In this document: positions 28,314 to 39,466 of the stretch, in pieces
Numbering within the stretch: position 1 is the stretch's first letter
How the letters are laid out: the number at the start of each line of letters is the position of its first letter
DNA from: Lachnoanaerobaculum gingivalis
GTDB lineage: Bacteria > Bacillota > Clostridia > Lachnospirales > Lachnospiraceae
Assembly (NCBI RefSeq): GCF_003862475.1
Contig: NZ_RRCO01000007.1
Coordinates: 147,773-211,772 of the forward strand
Reading direction: 5' to 3'
Length of the DNA: 64,000 nt
Position numbers and translations under genes: made by a program
The notes under the pieces: generated by a model
What the model was told of the DNA's origin: nothing
The model's input: only the letters and a program-made list of their open reading frames with translations
Databases searched by the model: none

Positions 28314-28733
28314 ATGCCAACATTTAACCAGTTAGTTAGAAAAGGCAGACAGACTTCAGTTAAAAAGTCTACAGCTCCTGCTCTTCAGAAGGGATTCAAC
28401 TCACTTCACAAGAAGTCAACAGATATCTCTTCACCACAGAAAAGAGGAGTTTGTACAGCTGTTAAGACTGCAACACCTAAGAAGCCTAACTCAGCGCTTC
28501 GTAAGATTGCCAGAGTTCGTCTTTCTAACGGAATCGAAGTAACAAGCTATATCCCGGGAGAGGGACATAACCTTCAGGAGCATAGCGTTGTGCTTATCCG
28601 TGGAGGTAGAGTAAAGGACTTACCCGGTACAAGATACCATATTATTCGTGGTACTTTAGATACTGCAGGTGTCGCTAACAGAAAACAGGCCCGTTCAAAG
28701 TACGGTGCTAAGAGACCAAAAGATAAGAAATAA
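28314..28733 (+). CDS. rpsL: 30S ribosomal protein S12
   Basis: 139 aa component of the decoding centre. Diagnostic segments: [31 protein letters not shown] (site of streptomycin-resistance lysine), [41 protein letters not shown] lies upstream of the ATG. First gene of the str operon, preceded by its own promoter and a structured leader. Confidence 0.99.
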   Translation: MPTFNQLVRKGRQTSVKKSTAPALQKGFNSLHKKSTDISSPQKRGVCTAVKTATPKKPNSALRKIARVRLSNGIEVTSYIPGEGHNLQEHSVVLIRGGRVKDLPGTRYHIIRGTLDTAGVANRKQARSKYGAKRPKDKK

Positions 28734-28771
28734 GAAAAAAGCTAGTCTTTAAAAAGAAAGCAAAGCTTTCA

Positions 28772-29344
<573 letters not shown>

Positions 29345-29358
29345 TAGGAGGAAACCAA

Positions 29359-31476
29359 TTGGCTGGAAGAGAATATCCTTTAGAGAGAACCAGAAATATT
29401 GGTATCATGGCTCATATAGATGCCGGTAAAACCACACTTACTGAGCGTATCCTATATTATACTGGTGTAAATTATAAGATCGGTGATACCCATGAGGGTA
29501 CTGCTACAATGGACTGGATGGAGCAGGAAGCAGAGAGAGGTATTACAATTACTTCAGCTGCTACAACTTGCCACTGGACATTACAGGAATTTAACAAAGT
29601 AAAGCCGGGTGAGAAGGAAAATCGTATAAACATTATCGACACTCCGGGACACGTTGACTTTACAGTAGAGGTAGAGAGATCACTTCGTGTACTTGACGGT
29701 GCGGTAGGTGTATTCTCTGCAAAAGAAGGTGTAGAGCCTCAGTCTGAAAATGTTTGGAGACAGGCGGATACATACCATGTACCAAGAATGGCATTCATCA
29801 ATAAGATGGACGTTATGGGAGCTGATTTCTTTGGGGCGGTAGAGCAGATCCACACAAGACTTGGTAAAAATACAATCATGCTTCAGATTCCTATCGGAAA
29901 AGAAGATGATTTCAAGGGAATTGTAGATCTTTTCGAAATGAAAGCTTATATTTACAATGACGACAAGGGTGATGACATATCTATCGTTGATATACCAGAT
30001 GAGGTAAAAGACGAAGCTGAGTTATACCATGGGGAACTTGTTGAAAAGATTTGTGAGCTTGATGACGAACTTACTATGATGTACCTTGAGGGTGAGGAGC
30101 CTTCAGTAGAACAGCTTAAGGCTGCACTCAGAAAGGGAACTTGTGAGAACAGAGCAATCCCTGTATGTTGCGGTACAGCTTATCGTAACAAAGGTATTCA
30201 GAAGCTTATTGATGCTATAGTTGAATTCATGCCTGCACCGACAGACATCCCTGCAATTAAGGGTGTTGACCTTGACGGTAATGAAATTGAGAGACATTCA
30301 TCAGATGATGAGCCTTTCTCAGCTTTGGCATTTAAGATTATGACAGATCCTTTCGTAGGAAAGTTGGCATATTTCAGAGTTTACTCAGGAACACTTAACG
30401 GTGGTTCATATGTACTCAACGCTACAAAGGGTAAGAAGGAGAGAGTCGGTCGTATCCTTCAGATGCATGCAAATAAGAGAACAGAGATTGACAAGGTTTA
30501 TTCAGGAGATATTGCAGCGGCAGTAGGATTTAAGGTTACAACAACCGGTGATACAATCTGTGACGAGCAACATCCTGTAATACTCGAGTCAATGGAATTC
30601 CCTGAGCCGGTTATCGATATCGCTATCGAGCCTAAGACAAAGGCAGGTCAGGCAAAGATGATTGATGCACTTGCTAAGTTGGCTGAGGAAGATCCTACAT
30701 TCAGAGTTAAGACAGATACTGAAACAGGACAGACCATTATATCAGGTATGGGAGAGCTTCACCTTGAGATTATCGTAGACAGACTTCTTAGAGAGTTTAA
30801 TGTAGAAGCAAATGTAGGTGCACCACAGGTTGCTTATAAGGAAACATTTACTAAGGCTGTTGACGTTGATTCCAAGTATGCAAGACAGTCAGGTGGACGT
30901 GGTCAGTACGGTCACTGTAAAGTTAAGTTTGAACCTATGGATCCGAACGGAGAAGAGACATTCAAGTTCGAATCAACCGTTGTCGGTGGTGCTATTCCTA
31001 AGGAATATATACCTGCAGTCGGCGAAGGTATCGAGGAGGCTACAAAGTCAGGTATCCTTGGAGGATTCCCTGTACTCGGTGTACATGCAAATGTATATGA
31101 CGGTTCATACCATGAAGTCGATTCATCAGAAATGGCATTCCATATAGCAGGTTCTATGGCATTTAAGGATGCTATGAGCAAGGCGGGTGCTGTACTTCTT
31201 GAGCCTATCATGAAGGTAGAAGTAACAATGCCTGAGGAGTATATGGGTGATGTTATCGGTGATATCAACTCAAGAAGAGGTCGTATAGAGGGTATGGAGG
31301 ATATCCCAAGCGGTAAGCAGGTAAATGCATATGTTCCGCTTTCAGAGATGTTCGGATACTCAACAGATCTTCGTTCAAGAACTCAGGGTCGTGGAAACTA
31401 CTCTATGTTCTTTGAAAAATATGAGCAGGTTCCAAAGTCTGTTCAAGAAAAAGTTCTTAATGATAAGAAATCTTAA
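29359..31476 (+). CDS. fusA: Elongation factor G
   Basis: 705 aa translational GTPase that drives translocation. G1 AHIDAGKTT, switch region [22 protein letters not shown] and the domain IV tip segment [12 protein letters not shown] are present. TTG start at 29359 with AGGAGG 9 bases upstream. Third gene of the str operon. Confidence 0.98.
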   Translation: MAGREYPLERTRNIGIMAHIDAGKTTLTERILYYTGVNYKIGDTHEGTATMDWMEQEAERGITITSAATTCHWTLQEFNKVKPGEKENRINIIDTPGHVDFTVEVERSLRVLDGAVGVFSAKEGVEPQSENVWRQADTYHVPRMAFINKMDVMGADFFGAVEQIHTRLGKNTIMLQIPIGKEDDFKGIVDLFEMKAYIYNDDKGDDISIVDIPDEVKDEAELYHGELVEKICELDDELTMMYLEGEEPSVEQLKAALRKGTCENRAIPVCCGTAYRNKGIQKLIDAIVEFMPAPTDIPAIKGVDLDGNEIERHSSDDEPFSALAFKIMTDPFVGKLAYFRVYSGTLNGGSYVLNATKGKKERVGRILQMHANKRTEIDKVYSGDIAAAVGFKVTTTGDTICDEQHPVILESMEFPEPVIDIAIEPKTKAGQAKMIDALAKLAEEDPTFRVKTDTETGQTIISGMGELHLEIIVDRLLREFNVEANVGAPQVAYKETFTKAVDVDSKYARQSGGRGQYGHCKVKFEPMDPNGEETFKFESTVVGGAIPKEYIPAVGEGIEEATKSGILGGFPVLGVHANVYDGSYHEVDSSEMAFHIAGSMAFKDAMSKAGAVLLEPIMKVEVTMPEEYMGDVIGDINSRRGRIEGMEDIPSGKQVNAYVPLSEMFGYSTDLRSRTQGRGNYSMFFEKYEQVPKSVQEKVLNDKKS

Positions 31477-31503
31477 AAAGCCGGGTTGATAAAGTTTATT
31501 AAC

Positions 31504-31532
31504 TTGATAAATTTCGGCTAATACTATATAAT
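31504..31532 (+). promoter_or_regulatory. Promoter of tuf
   Basis: TTGATA (31504-31509), 17-base spacer, TATAAT (31527-31532), in the 106-base fusA-tuf spacer. tuf can therefore be expressed separately from the str operon. Confidence 0.8.
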
Positions 31533-31582
31533 ATAACAAAATTTACTATTAATTTTAGGTTTAATTCAAGGAGGAATTAACA

Positions 31583-32782
31583 ATGGCAAAGTCAAAATTT
31601 GATAGAACAAAGCCTCATGCTAACATTGGTACAATCGGACACGTAGATCACGGTAAAACAACTCTTACAGCTGCTATCTCAAAGGTTCTTGCTACAAGAT
31701 TACCTTCAGAGACAAACAAGATCGTTGATTTCGATAAGATCGACAAGGCTCCTGAGGAGAAAGAGAGAGGTATCACAATTTCAACATCTCATATCGAGTA
31801 TGAGACAGAGAAGAGACACTATGCACACGTTGACTGTCCGGGACACGCTGACTATGTAAAGAACATGATCACAGGTGCTGCACAGATGGACGGAGCTATC
31901 CTTGTTGTTGCCGCTACAGACGGTGTTATGGCTCAGACAAGAGAGCATATCCTTCTTTCAAGACAGGTAGGTGTTCCATATATCGTTGTATTCATGAACA
32001 AGTGTGATATGGTTGACGATGAGGAGCTTCTTGAGCTCGTAGAGATGGAGATCAGAGATCTTCTTAACGAGTATGAGTTCCCTGGTGATGATACACCTAT
32101 CGTTCAGGGTTCAGCTCTTAAGGCTCTTGAGGATCCAAACGGTGAGTGGGGTGATAAGATCATGACACTTATGGATGCTGTTGACAGCTACATTCCTGAT
32201 CCTGAGAGAGAGACAGATAAGCCATTCCTTATGCCTGTTGAGGACGTATTTACAATCACAGGTCGTGGTACAGTTGCTACAGGTAGAGTAGAGAGAGGTA
32301 CACTTAACCTTAACGATACAGTAGAGATTCTTGGTATCCATGAGGATAAGAAGTCAACAGTTGTTACAGGTATCGAGATGTTCAGAAAGCTTCTTGATCA
32401 GGCTCAGGCCGGAGATAACATAGGTGCACTTCTTAGAGGTGTTCAGAGAACAGAGATCGAAAGAGGTCAGGTTCTTGCTAAGCCGGGTTCAGTAACTTGC
32501 CATAAGAAGTTTACAGCTCAGGTTTACGTTCTTACAAAGGACGAGGGTGGACGTCATACACCTTTCTTCAATAACTATCGTCCACAGTTCTACTTCAGAA
32601 CAACAGATATTACAGGTGTTTGTCACCTTCCTGCAGGTACAGAAATGTGCATGCCTGGTGATAATGTAGAGATGACTATCGAGCTTATCCATCCTGTTGC
32701 TTGTGAGCAGGGTCTTAGATTCGCTATCCGTGAGGGCGGTAGAACAGTAGGTTCAGGTAGAGTTGCATCTATCATCGAGTAA
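31583..32782 (+). CDS. tuf: Elongation factor Tu
   Basis: 399 aa GTPase that delivers aminoacyl-tRNA to the ribosome. [28 protein letters not shown] and the C-terminal [12 protein letters not shown] are all present. The ribosome binding site GGAGGA is 7 bases from the ATG. Codon use is strongly biased, as expected for a very highly expressed gene. Followed by a strong terminator. Confidence 0.99.
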   Translation: MAKSKFDRTKPHANIGTIGHVDHGKTTLTAAISKVLATRLPSETNKIVDFDKIDKAPEEKERGITISTSHIEYETEKRHYAHVDCPGHADYVKNMITGAAQMDGAILVVAATDGVMAQTREHILLSRQVGVPYIVVFMNKCDMVDDEELLELVEMEIRDLLNEYEFPGDDTPIVQGSALKALEDPNGEWGDKIMTLMDAVDSYIPDPERETDKPFLMPVEDVFTITGRGTVATGRVERGTLNLNDTVEILGIHEDKKSTVVTGIEMFRKLLDQAQAGDNIGALLRGVQRTEIERGQVLAKPGSVTCHKKFTAQVYVLTKDEGGRHTPFFNNYRPQFYFRTTDITGVCHLPAGTEMCMPGDNVEMTIELIHPVACEQGLRFAIREGGRTVGSGRVASIIE

Positions 32783-32863
32783 TTTAAAATAAAACAAAGG
32801 GTATTATATCGGTTATACAGTGATGTATCTTTGGATACTAGGTAATTTATAATACCTGCGTAT

Positions 32864-32893
32864 AAAAAAGGGACTCCTTCGGGAGTCCTTTTT
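32864..32893. terminator. Strong bidirectional terminator after tuf
   Basis: Stem AAAAAGGGACTCC/GGAGTCCTTTTT with TTCG tetraloop. It also ends the convergent minus-strand gene at 32897. Confidence 0.9.
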
Positions 32894-32896
32894 TAT

Positions 32897-33760
32897 TTAA
32901 ATATTTATTTTACCATTCAGCCATACATTGCCTTTAAAACGTCGTCCTATTCGGGCTTCACCCTGCAAATCATCCTTTTTTATAGCTACTGTAAATATAA
33001 TATCACTTGATTCTATTTTAAGAAGCAAAACGCTTTCTCCGGTAATGGAATTTTCTTCCTGACTTATATCTAAAATATTGCCTATAATACTGTACATATC
33101 GGTTTCCATACCGAAAGGCATAAAGAGAGTATCTACTATACTGTATAGGTCTTCATTTTGTATTCTTGTGTTTAAAGTGGTGTATGTGATTAAATCATCG
33201 GTGGATAAGGTATCTATAGCGGCTTCATCCCCAAGTTTTGCTGCTTCTATAAGCATATTTCTGTTCATAAGTTTCTGCTTTGAGACTTCCATCTGTGCCA
33301 AGGTCTTTTTTATCGGCAATAAGATTTTTCCGTCTGCGCAGAATCCGTAAAGAACGGTTGACTTTATTCTTGTACTTATATTGTCCAGATAGTCAAAGCT
33401 GTTTGAAAGTCTGAATATCAAAGACATACCAAGTCTGTTATCATCAATCATACCTGAATAAACAATACTGTCGATATGTCTTTCAATACTGCAATTGGCA
33501 GTAGAAGTGACAGCAGTATTTTTAATATATGGAAAATAACCTTCTCTGACAAAGATACCCAGATTCTCGAGATAACCGAATATACAAAGTCCAAGTGAAG
33601 GAGAGATACTCTTTCGTATCTCCCAGAGTCTTTCTTTTTCAGTAGTGACTATAATCTTTGCAGAGGCTATATTTTCTCTCTGAATTTTATCAAGCAGTTC
33701 CCTGACTTCCGTCTTCTTTTTATACATTGAAAAACCGACGCTTCTTATATAATTTTGCAT
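32897..33760 (-). CDS. DUF3881 family protein
   Basis: 287 aa cytoplasmic protein. The start MQNYIRSVGFSMYKKKTEVR and the segment SIERHIDSIVYSGMIDDNRLGMSLIF match the DUF3881 proteins found in Lachnospiraceae as I remember them. No catalytic motif, membrane segment or signal peptide is visible. Its start overlaps the stop of the thioesterase gene by one base (TAATG), so the two are translationally coupled. Function unknown. Confidence 0.75.
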   Translation of the reverse strand: MQNYIRSVGFSMYKKKTEVRELLDKIQRENIASAKIIVTTEKERLWEIRKSISPSLGLCIFGYLENLGIFVREGYFPYIKNTAVTSTANCSIERHIDSIVYSGMIDDNRLGMSLIFRLSNSFDYLDNISTRIKSTVLYGFCADGKILLPIKKTLAQMEVSKQKLMNRNMLIEAAKLGDEAAIDTLSTDDLITYTTLNTRIQNEDLYSIVDTLFMPFGMETDMYSIIGNILDISQEENSITGESVLLLKIESSDIIFTVAIKKDDLQGEARIGRRFKGNVWLNGKINI

Positions 33761-34296
33761 TATATTCCCTCTTTTCTGCGTGACTTTCTTATCTCATTTC
33801 TTTTTTCACCTGCAAACCATTCACGTTTTTCTATATCGGTTTCAGGTATAAGTCTCGGTACTCTTGACGGTTTTTCATCTTTTAATGCTACATATACCAG
33901 ATATGCCGTATTTACAAGCGATCTGTGACCGGTGGCAAGGTCCTCAACATAGCTGTTTACTCTGACTTCCATAGTACTGTTGCCAACATGGGTTACATTT
34001 GAAATAAGAATGGCAATATCACCAAGATGCAAGGGTTTGGCAAAATGTATATTGTCAATGGCAACAGTGGAAACAGGCATATTGCAATGTCTCTTTGCGG
34101 CAAGAGCGCCTGTAAGATCTATCCATGAGAGCAGATCTCCTCCAAAGAGTCTGCCTGCTGCATTTAAATATCTCGGACTGACTTGATAAGCCTGCTCACA
34201 AGCGGATTCTTTTACAGTCTTTGTAATATCGCCGGGTTTTATACCGTCATTCCATGGTGAAAGATTTTGAATCATATCATCAGTTATATTTTCCAT
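33760..34296 (-). CDS. Acyl-CoA thioesterase, hotdog fold
   Basis: 178 aa. The hotdog core spans about residues 30-140: N-x-x-G-R-L-F-G-G-D-L-L-S-W-I-D, with the aspartate typical of YciA/acyl-CoA hydrolases, then VSTVAIDNIHFAKPLHLGD and the strand VRVNSYVED. Expected to hydrolyse acyl-CoA; chain length cannot be told. Coupled to the DUF3881 gene downstream. Confidence 0.88.
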   Translation of the reverse strand: MENITDDMIQNLSPWNDGIKPGDITKTVKESACEQAYQVSPRYLNAAGRLFGGDLLSWIDLTGALAAKRHCNMPVSTVAIDNIHFAKPLHLGDIAILISNVTHVGNSTMEVRVNSYVEDLATGHRSLVNTAYLVYVALKDEKPSRVPRLIPETDIEKREWFAGEKRNEIRKSRRKEGI

Positions 34297-34371
34297 ATTT
34301 ACTCCTGTTTAAAATTTATAGGCTTTTAATTTACAATAAATTTATTATAAACTAAAGCCTATACTTAATAA

Positions 34372-35673
34372 CTACGATTTATTTAATTTTTTTTCTTTAT
34401 CATTTTTCCTTTTTTCAATAATCGACTCTATGACCGGAACCATGAAAATAGCTACAATACCGCCGGCAAAGCCGTTATTGTAAAGATTCAATCCCTTATA
34501 AACAATACCTACATTTAAAGCTACTGAGGAATGTATAAAACCTGCTATAAGCCCTGCTATAATACCGAACTCTCCTGCAATAGGTGCCAAAGTGGTGGAG
34601 AGAAGGAGGGTAAGTGTAGGTGCAGGATCATTGATATACCATTGTTTTAAGAATGCCGAGAAGCATACCCCCACCATTACAGGTAGTATATTTCTCATAT
34701 GCTTACCTGCAGGAGAAAATCCTACGATTGTAAATATAGATCCGATAGTAGGTCCGTTCAAATCACCTTTTGTAAACAGGACAAATAAAGTAGCGATTAT
34801 TCCGTTTGCAGCCATATTAAATATATATACTGCATCTGAATATTCGTGGTTATAAGTTCCATGTACTCCGGTTTCCTTTAAAAGATTAAAGTATGAAGGC
34901 ATCAACTTTTTACCGTCAAGTATTATTGCAAGTATAATCATATATGAGAACAGTACAAATAATGCGGCGGCAAAAAGCAGAGTATGTGATTCATCCCAAA
35001 TAAGCCTTGTTTCAATATCAATACCGAAAGAGCGGAATATGGATACAAGCACGGTAGCTATAATACCGGATGAAAATCCTACATTGTAAAGAGAATATCC
35101 CTTATGTGAGGACTTTACATGAATGGATATAGGAAGCAATACATAACCTATAAGAAGTCCGGTAATACTTGCGAGAACTATCTGCCATACAGGATTTTTG
35201 TGCAAGGTCTGCATTACCAAAGTAATTGCAGGTGAAAGGCTGGTTCCGTATAAGCCGTAATATATATATTTCTTAAGTGAATATCCATGAAGTTTGGCAT
35301 AAATAAAGAAGCCGAAGAGTATCAGCCATATATTTACCACGTTCTTGCCAAAGAGTGAGAAACCGAAAATAAGGTAGGAACTCACTACAATATGCCTGTC
35401 AAACTCGACCTTAAAATGGTGTAAAAGGAAAAGTAAAATAAGTGTAAGCGATCCTGCATTAAAAAATGCCGCACCTATTCCGCCTACCACAATATAATCT
35501 GTAATTAAGAGGTCTGGTTGTATGATTATTTGCCATAATCCCGGTAAGATTTCATCTATCGGGGAAAAAATCAATGCAAAAACCATAAAATAAATAGGTA
35601 CAGTAGAGATGAGCAGAAATCTCTGATTATAGGTTAATGTTTTAGTGGCCCTATAATGATCCAAAAACGCCAT
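34372..35673 (-). CDS. DUF1576 family membrane protein
   Basis: 433 aa with about eleven to twelve membrane segments. Two related halves are suggested by the repeated pattern: YSLYNVGFSSGIIATVLV (about 205-222) and LNLYNNGFAGGIVAIFMVPV (about 395-415), and by the segments FNAGSLTLILL and FTIVGFSPAGKH. This is the DUF1576 family, probable transporters of unknown substrate. GGGAG precedes the ATG. It stands alone between the tRNA terminator and the thioesterase gene. Confidence 0.8.
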   Translation of the reverse strand: MAFLDHYRATKTLTYNQRFLLISTVPIYFMVFALIFSPIDEILPGLWQIIIQPDLLITDYIVVGGIGAAFFNAGSLTLILLFLLHHFKVEFDRHIVVSSYLIFGFSLFGKNVVNIWLILFGFFIYAKLHGYSLKKYIYYGLYGTSLSPAITLVMQTLHKNPVWQIVLASITGLLIGYVLLPISIHVKSSHKGYSLYNVGFSSGIIATVLVSIFRSFGIDIETRLIWDESHTLLFAAALFVLFSYMIILAIILDGKKLMPSYFNLLKETGVHGTYNHEYSDAVYIFNMAANGIIATLFVLFTKGDLNGPTIGSIFTIVGFSPAGKHMRNILPVMVGVCFSAFLKQWYINDPAPTLTLLLSTTLAPIAGEFGIIAGLIAGFIHSSVALNVGIVYKGLNLYNNGFAGGIVAIFMVPVIESIIEKRKNDKEKKLNKS

Positions 35674-35690
35674 AAGAAACTCCCGTTTCA

Positions 35691-35729
35691 GGATTGCATT
35701 AGGTGTTTTGTATGCAATCCGGTATTTTT
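35691..35729. other. Hairpin with plus-strand T-run upstream of DUF1576 gene
   Basis: GGATTGCAT (35691-35699) pairs with ATGCAATCC (35712-35720); on the plus strand GGTATTTTTTTT follows. It looks like a terminator for plus-strand transcription although no plus-strand gene ends nearby; on the minus strand it is a leader stem just before the DUF1576 gene. Confidence 0.5.
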
Positions 35730-35811
35730 TTTATTATAATTATAATTAATACAGGATAGTTTAGTCAAATGATTTAGTAAGTATAAAGAAAAATATAAGA
35801 AATTCAGAATA

Positions 35812-35841
35812 TTAAAAAAGCTGCTACATAAGTAACAGCTT
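35812..35841 (-). terminator. Terminator of the tRNA-Leu gene
   Basis: Minus-strand stem AAGCTGTTAC/GTAGCAGCTT, loop TTAT, then TTTTT. Confidence 0.8.
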
Positions 35842-35844
35842 TAC

Positions 35845-35924
35845 TGCGGGTGACAGGACTTGAACCTGCACGGTCGCCCACAAGAACCTAAATCTTGCGT
35901 GTCTGCCAATTCCACCACACCCGC
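35845..35924 (-). tRNA. tRNA-Leu (anticodon UAG)
   Basis: Acceptor arms GCGGGTG and CACCCGC pair fully, discriminator A. The D arm carries TGGCAGAC, the anticodon loop TTTAGGT gives UAG (35890-35888), and the T arm GCAGGTTCAAGTCCTGT is canonical. A longer variable arm (class II) is present, as required for leucine. CCA is not encoded. Confidence 0.96.
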
Positions 35925-36127
35925 ATACTTGAAAAATTATACTTGAAAACGAAAATGATGTCAAGAATAATGTAGAAAGGCAATCTGTATTTTTTTTTGA
36001 ATTACGAATTTATTTTCAGTTTGAAAATCTCTATTTTATGGCATATCATATATGAAGATGTGTACGGGAGTATATGCGCTGCAAGACAGATATTGATAAT
36101 AATTTTTAAAAGTGGATAAGGAGACTT

Positions 36128-36715
36128 ATGTTTTCAGGAAATGTTCAAAAGATATTTGATGAGATAATGTCGGACAAGGAAAATGAAAAGTTTACAAAAG
36201 CCGGAATAAAGCCGCTGTTTTCGGCACCGGAGAATGCCAGAGTAATGATTGTAGGTCAGGCTCCCGGAATTAAAGCACAGGAGGCAGGAAAATACTGGTT
36301 TGATAAAAGCGGTGACAGGCTTAGAGAATGGATGGGAGTAGATGAAAAGACTTTTTATGAATCAGATATATTCGCCATTGTTCCGATGGACTTTTATTAT
36401 CCGGGAAAAGGTAAAAGTGGTGATTTACCTCCAAGAAAAGATTTTGCAGCCAAGTGGCATCCAAAAATATTAAAAGAATTATCTAAAGTAGATCTAATTA
36501 TTCTAATAGGACAATATGCTCAGAAATACTATTTGGGCGATAAAGAAAAGTCCAATCTGACAGAGACAGTAAAAGCATATAATGAATACTTACCAAAGTA
36601 TTTGCCTATAGTACATCCTTCACCAAGGAATATGATATGGTTGAAGAAAAATCCGTGGTTTGAAGAAGATGTCATACCGATTCTAAAAAATAAAATCAAA
36701 GAATATCTGAAGTAA
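36128..36715 (+). CDS. Uracil-DNA glycosylase superfamily protein
   Basis: 195 aa. Motif A-like MIVGQAPGIKAQEAGKYW (residues 38-55) and the C-terminal HPSPRN (near 163) fit the UDG superfamily, as does DIFAIVPMDFYYPGKGKSGD in between. Closest to the family that includes bacterial 'uracil-DNA glycosylase family' proteins of about 190 aa rather than to Ung. Base specificity is untested. Ribosome binding site AAGGAG, 6 bases. Single gene; faces the cell-wall-binding gene across a terminator. Confidence 0.85.
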   Translation: MFSGNVQKIFDEIMSDKENEKFTKAGIKPLFSAPENARVMIVGQAPGIKAQEAGKYWFDKSGDRLREWMGVDEKTFYESDIFAIVPMDFYYPGKGKSGDLPPRKDFAAKWHPKILKELSKVDLIILIGQYAQKYYLGDKEKSNLTETVKAYNEYLPKYLPIVHPSPRNMIWLKKNPWFEEDVIPILKNKIKEYLK

Positions 36716-36826
36716 TAAATTCAAATAAGACATTTCAAATTTAATAATATTTTTAGTCGAGGGAAAAATTGTCGGGTATAGTAAGTTTGAAGAGAGTGGC
36801 AAACGGATTATAAGCTAAAAACCACT

Positions 36827-36855
36827 AAGAGGCATTGAATAAATCAATGCCTCTT
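36827..36855. terminator. Bidirectional terminator
   Basis: AAGAGGCATTGA pairs with TCAATGCCTCTT, loop ATAAA, flanked by A- and T-rich ends. Lies between two convergent genes. Confidence 0.85.
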
Positions 36856-36865
36856 TATCTTTATC

Positions 36866-37210
36866 CTACTGTATTTTGGTCATTTTACCGGTGGAGTCCA
36901 CATAGTAATTGTCGATCCACTGATCCACAGCTAATGTTCCATTGTCATTTAAGTAATACCAAGAGCCTGAAGACTTAATCCAACCTGTCTTCATGATGCC
37001 GTTCTTATCTAAAAAATAAGTCTGATCATTGTAACTGATAAAGCCTGTAGCGGGTTTACCTGAACCATCAACAACTTTCCACTCACTGCCTGTCTGACTC
37101 CATTTAAAGGAGTTAGCGTCTGTAATTTTCATGGCAGCATAGCCGGGTACAGCAACAGTCATGGAAATAGTGGCAGTAAGCAATAGCATAGATATAGTTT
37201 TCTTAAACAT
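36866..37210 (-). CDS. Small secreted protein with cell-wall-binding repeats
   Basis: 114 aa. Signal peptide (FKKTISMLLLTATISMTVA, cleavage likely near GYA). The rest is made of choline-binding-type (CW_binding_1) repeats: GFISYNDQTYFLDKNGIMKTG, then WIKSSGSWYYLNDNGT, then WIDNYYVDSTGKM. Such modules usually anchor an enzyme to choline or wall polymers, but no catalytic domain is attached here. The start is set at ATG 37210 (GAGGT 6 bases upstream); a frame from 37222 adds four residues across that site. Confidence 0.82.
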   Translation of the reverse strand: MFKKTISMLLLTATISMTVAVPGYAAMKITDANSFKWSQTGSEWKVVDGSGKPATGFISYNDQTYFLDKNGIMKTGWIKSSGSWYYLNDNGTLAVDQWIDNYYVDSTGKMTKIQ

Positions 37211-37528
37211 AACTGACCTCATTTTCCATCAATATATTCAAACTACATTTTTGTAGCTTGTTCTATCATTATAACAATATTTTTCCGATTGAAAAGGGAA
37301 TAAATATAATGGTAAGAAACTGTAAGAAAAAAGAAAGAGATTTCAGGGGAATTTCAATTTTTGAATTAAAAAAGGATTGATAAAATTTGTAATAAAATCA
37401 AAAGGCTTTGTGAAAAGCTATAATACTTATAAATCTTATGGTATAATCGAATTGATATTTTATAAATATTTTGGTCGTGATTTTGACTTGATATAAAATT
37501 TAAGTACTTAGAATTCAGGGAGAATACT

Positions 37529-39463
37529 ATGAAAATCAAATTGAGCAATTATATTGCTAAAAGACTTGTAGAACTTGGAATAAGCCATGGCTTCAGTGTG
37601 ACAGGCGGAGGAGCAATGCATCTGAATGACGGACTGGGACATCAAAAGGGGCTTACCATTACATATAATCATCATGAACAGGCCTGTGCAATGGCGGCTG
37701 AGGCATATGCAAGAATAAATAACCAAATGGCGGTGCTATGTGTTACCACAGGTCCCGGGGGAACAAATGCAATAACAGGCGTGCTCGGTGCATGGCTTGA
37801 TTCGATACCGATGTTTGTTATTTCAGGACAGGTAAGATATGATTGGACTGCCAGATACTCGGGAACAGGTATCAGAGCTATGGGAGATCAGGAGTTTGAT
37901 ATTTGTAAATCAATAGGGTGTATGAGTAAGTACAGTGAAATGATATCGGAACCTATGAGAATCAGGTATCTGGTTGAAAAATGTGCTTATCTTGCAACAC
38001 ATGGCAGACCGGGACCGGTTTGGCTTGATATACCGCTTGATGTACAGGGAAGTATTATAGATGAAGATGAACTGATCGGTTTTGATATCAGAAATTATGA
38101 GTCCGGTGGTGACGGTTGGGCAAAGCCCTCACCATATAAGATTGATGTTGATGACAGAACAAAGTTAGATCTCGGTAATGAGCCGAGACCTTTATCAAGG
38201 GATTTGCTTATAGAAATTATTGACAGAATAAGAAAAGCCAAGAGACCTGTATTTAATGCCGGAAACGGTATCAGAATAGGAAATGCACATAAAGAGTTTA
38301 TGGAGTTGGCAAAACTTCTAAATATTCCTGTGGTGGTAGGATGGAACTCGGAGGATTGTATAGAAGTAGACCATCCTCTATACGCCGGAAGACCGGGAAA
38401 TTTCGGTGACAGACCCGGAAACTTTACTGTACAAAACTCAGACCTTTTACTTTCTGTAGGCTCAAGACTTAGCCTACGGCAGGTAGGATTTAACTACAAA
38501 GGATGGGCAAGAGAAGCCTTTACCATAGTAAATGATATTGATAAAGAAGAGCTGAAGAAGCCTACCGTACATATTGATATACCTGTTCATGTAGACTGTA
38601 AGGTATTTATGCGACAACTTATAGATGTATTAAAAGAGCAAAAGACACCTGTATTTGAAGGCGGAGAAGGTCTTAAAGGAATGAGCTGGAATGAAACTGT
38701 GAAGTATTGGTTAAAGAAATATCCGGTGTGCAGGAAAGAATTCCTTGAAACAGATGACAGCAAAAAGGCGAATGTATATGCCTTTATAAAAGAGATAAGT
38801 GACAGGGCAAAAGAAAATCAGATTACAGTGGTAGGAAACGGATCTGCCTGTGTGGTTGGAGGACATTCATACATTATAAAAAAAGGCCAGAGATTTATAT
38901 CAAACTCTGCAGTGGCATCTATGGGATATGACTTGCCGGCCGCAATAGGGGCATATATAGCAAATCTTGACGGGAAGAGATATGATAAAGAGCTGATACT
39001 TATTACAGGTGACGGAAGCATACAGATGAATTTGCAGGAGTTGCAGACAATAGTGCATCATAAGGCGGATATAAAAATATTCCTGATAAATAATGAAGGA
39101 TATCACAGTATCAGACAGACTCAAAATAAGTTTTTCGGTGACAAGCCTTTGGTTGGAATCGGACCTGACAGTGGAGACCTCTCATTCCCAAATATGGAAA
39201 AAATAGCAAATGCTTACGGTATAAATTATATCAGTGCAAAGACAAATTCGGAAATTGCGGATGCGGTTAATAATACGTTTAAAGCTGAGGGACCTGTAAT
39301 CTGTGAGGCCTTTGTAACTACGGAGCAAAACTTTGAGCCTAAGTCATCAGGCAAGCAAATGCCTGACGGAAGAATGGTAAGTCCTCCGCTTGAAGATTTG
39401 GTGCCTTTCCTTTCAGATGAGGAAATGGAAGAAAATATGATAATACCGAGGATGCCGGAGTAA
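37529..39463 (+). CDS. Thiamine-diphosphate-dependent enzyme, acetolactate-synthase-like
   Basis: 644 aa with the three ThDP-enzyme domains. N-terminal PYR domain: NHHEQACAMAAEAYAR carries the cofactor-activating glutamate; CVTTGPGGTNAITGVLGAW follows. Middle domain: about 215-370. C-terminal PP domain: the ThDP motif GDGSIQMNLQELQT...NN (G-D-G to N-N) near residue 490. It is not an ordinary IlvB: no small subunit gene is nearby, and the next genes encode a sugar-nucleotide-type SDR and a C-methyltransferase. ThDP enzymes of this type (for example YerE) add two-carbon branches to deoxysugars; that role is inferred. First gene of a tight set, 3 bases before the SDR. Confidence 0.8.
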   Translation: MKIKLSNYIAKRLVELGISHGFSVTGGGAMHLNDGLGHQKGLTITYNHHEQACAMAAEAYARINNQMAVLCVTTGPGGTNAITGVLGAWLDSIPMFVISGQVRYDWTARYSGTGIRAMGDQEFDICKSIGCMSKYSEMISEPMRIRYLVEKCAYLATHGRPGPVWLDIPLDVQGSIIDEDELIGFDIRNYESGGDGWAKPSPYKIDVDDRTKLDLGNEPRPLSRDLLIEIIDRIRKAKRPVFNAGNGIRIGNAHKEFMELAKLLNIPVVVGWNSEDCIEVDHPLYAGRPGNFGDRPGNFTVQNSDLLLSVGSRLSLRQVGFNYKGWAREAFTIVNDIDKEELKKPTVHIDIPVHVDCKVFMRQLIDVLKEQKTPVFEGGEGLKGMSWNETVKYWLKKYPVCRKEFLETDDSKKANVYAFIKEISDRAKENQITVVGNGSACVVGGHSYIIKKGQRFISNSAVASMGYDLPAAIGAYIANLDGKRYDKELILITGDGSIQMNLQELQTIVHHKADIKIFLINNEGYHSIRQTQNKFFGDKPLVGIGPDSGDLSFPNMEKIANAYGINYISAKTNSEIADAVNNTFKAEGPVICEAFVTTEQNFEPKSSGKQMPDGRMVSPPLEDLVPFLSDEEMEENMIIPRMPE

Positions 39464-39466
39464 ACT

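Noticed and set aside
37529..39463. IlvB acetolactate synthase for branched-chain amino acids
   Set aside because: No regulatory subunit and no ilv/leu genes; neighbours are sugar-type enzymes, so a general ThDP call is safer.
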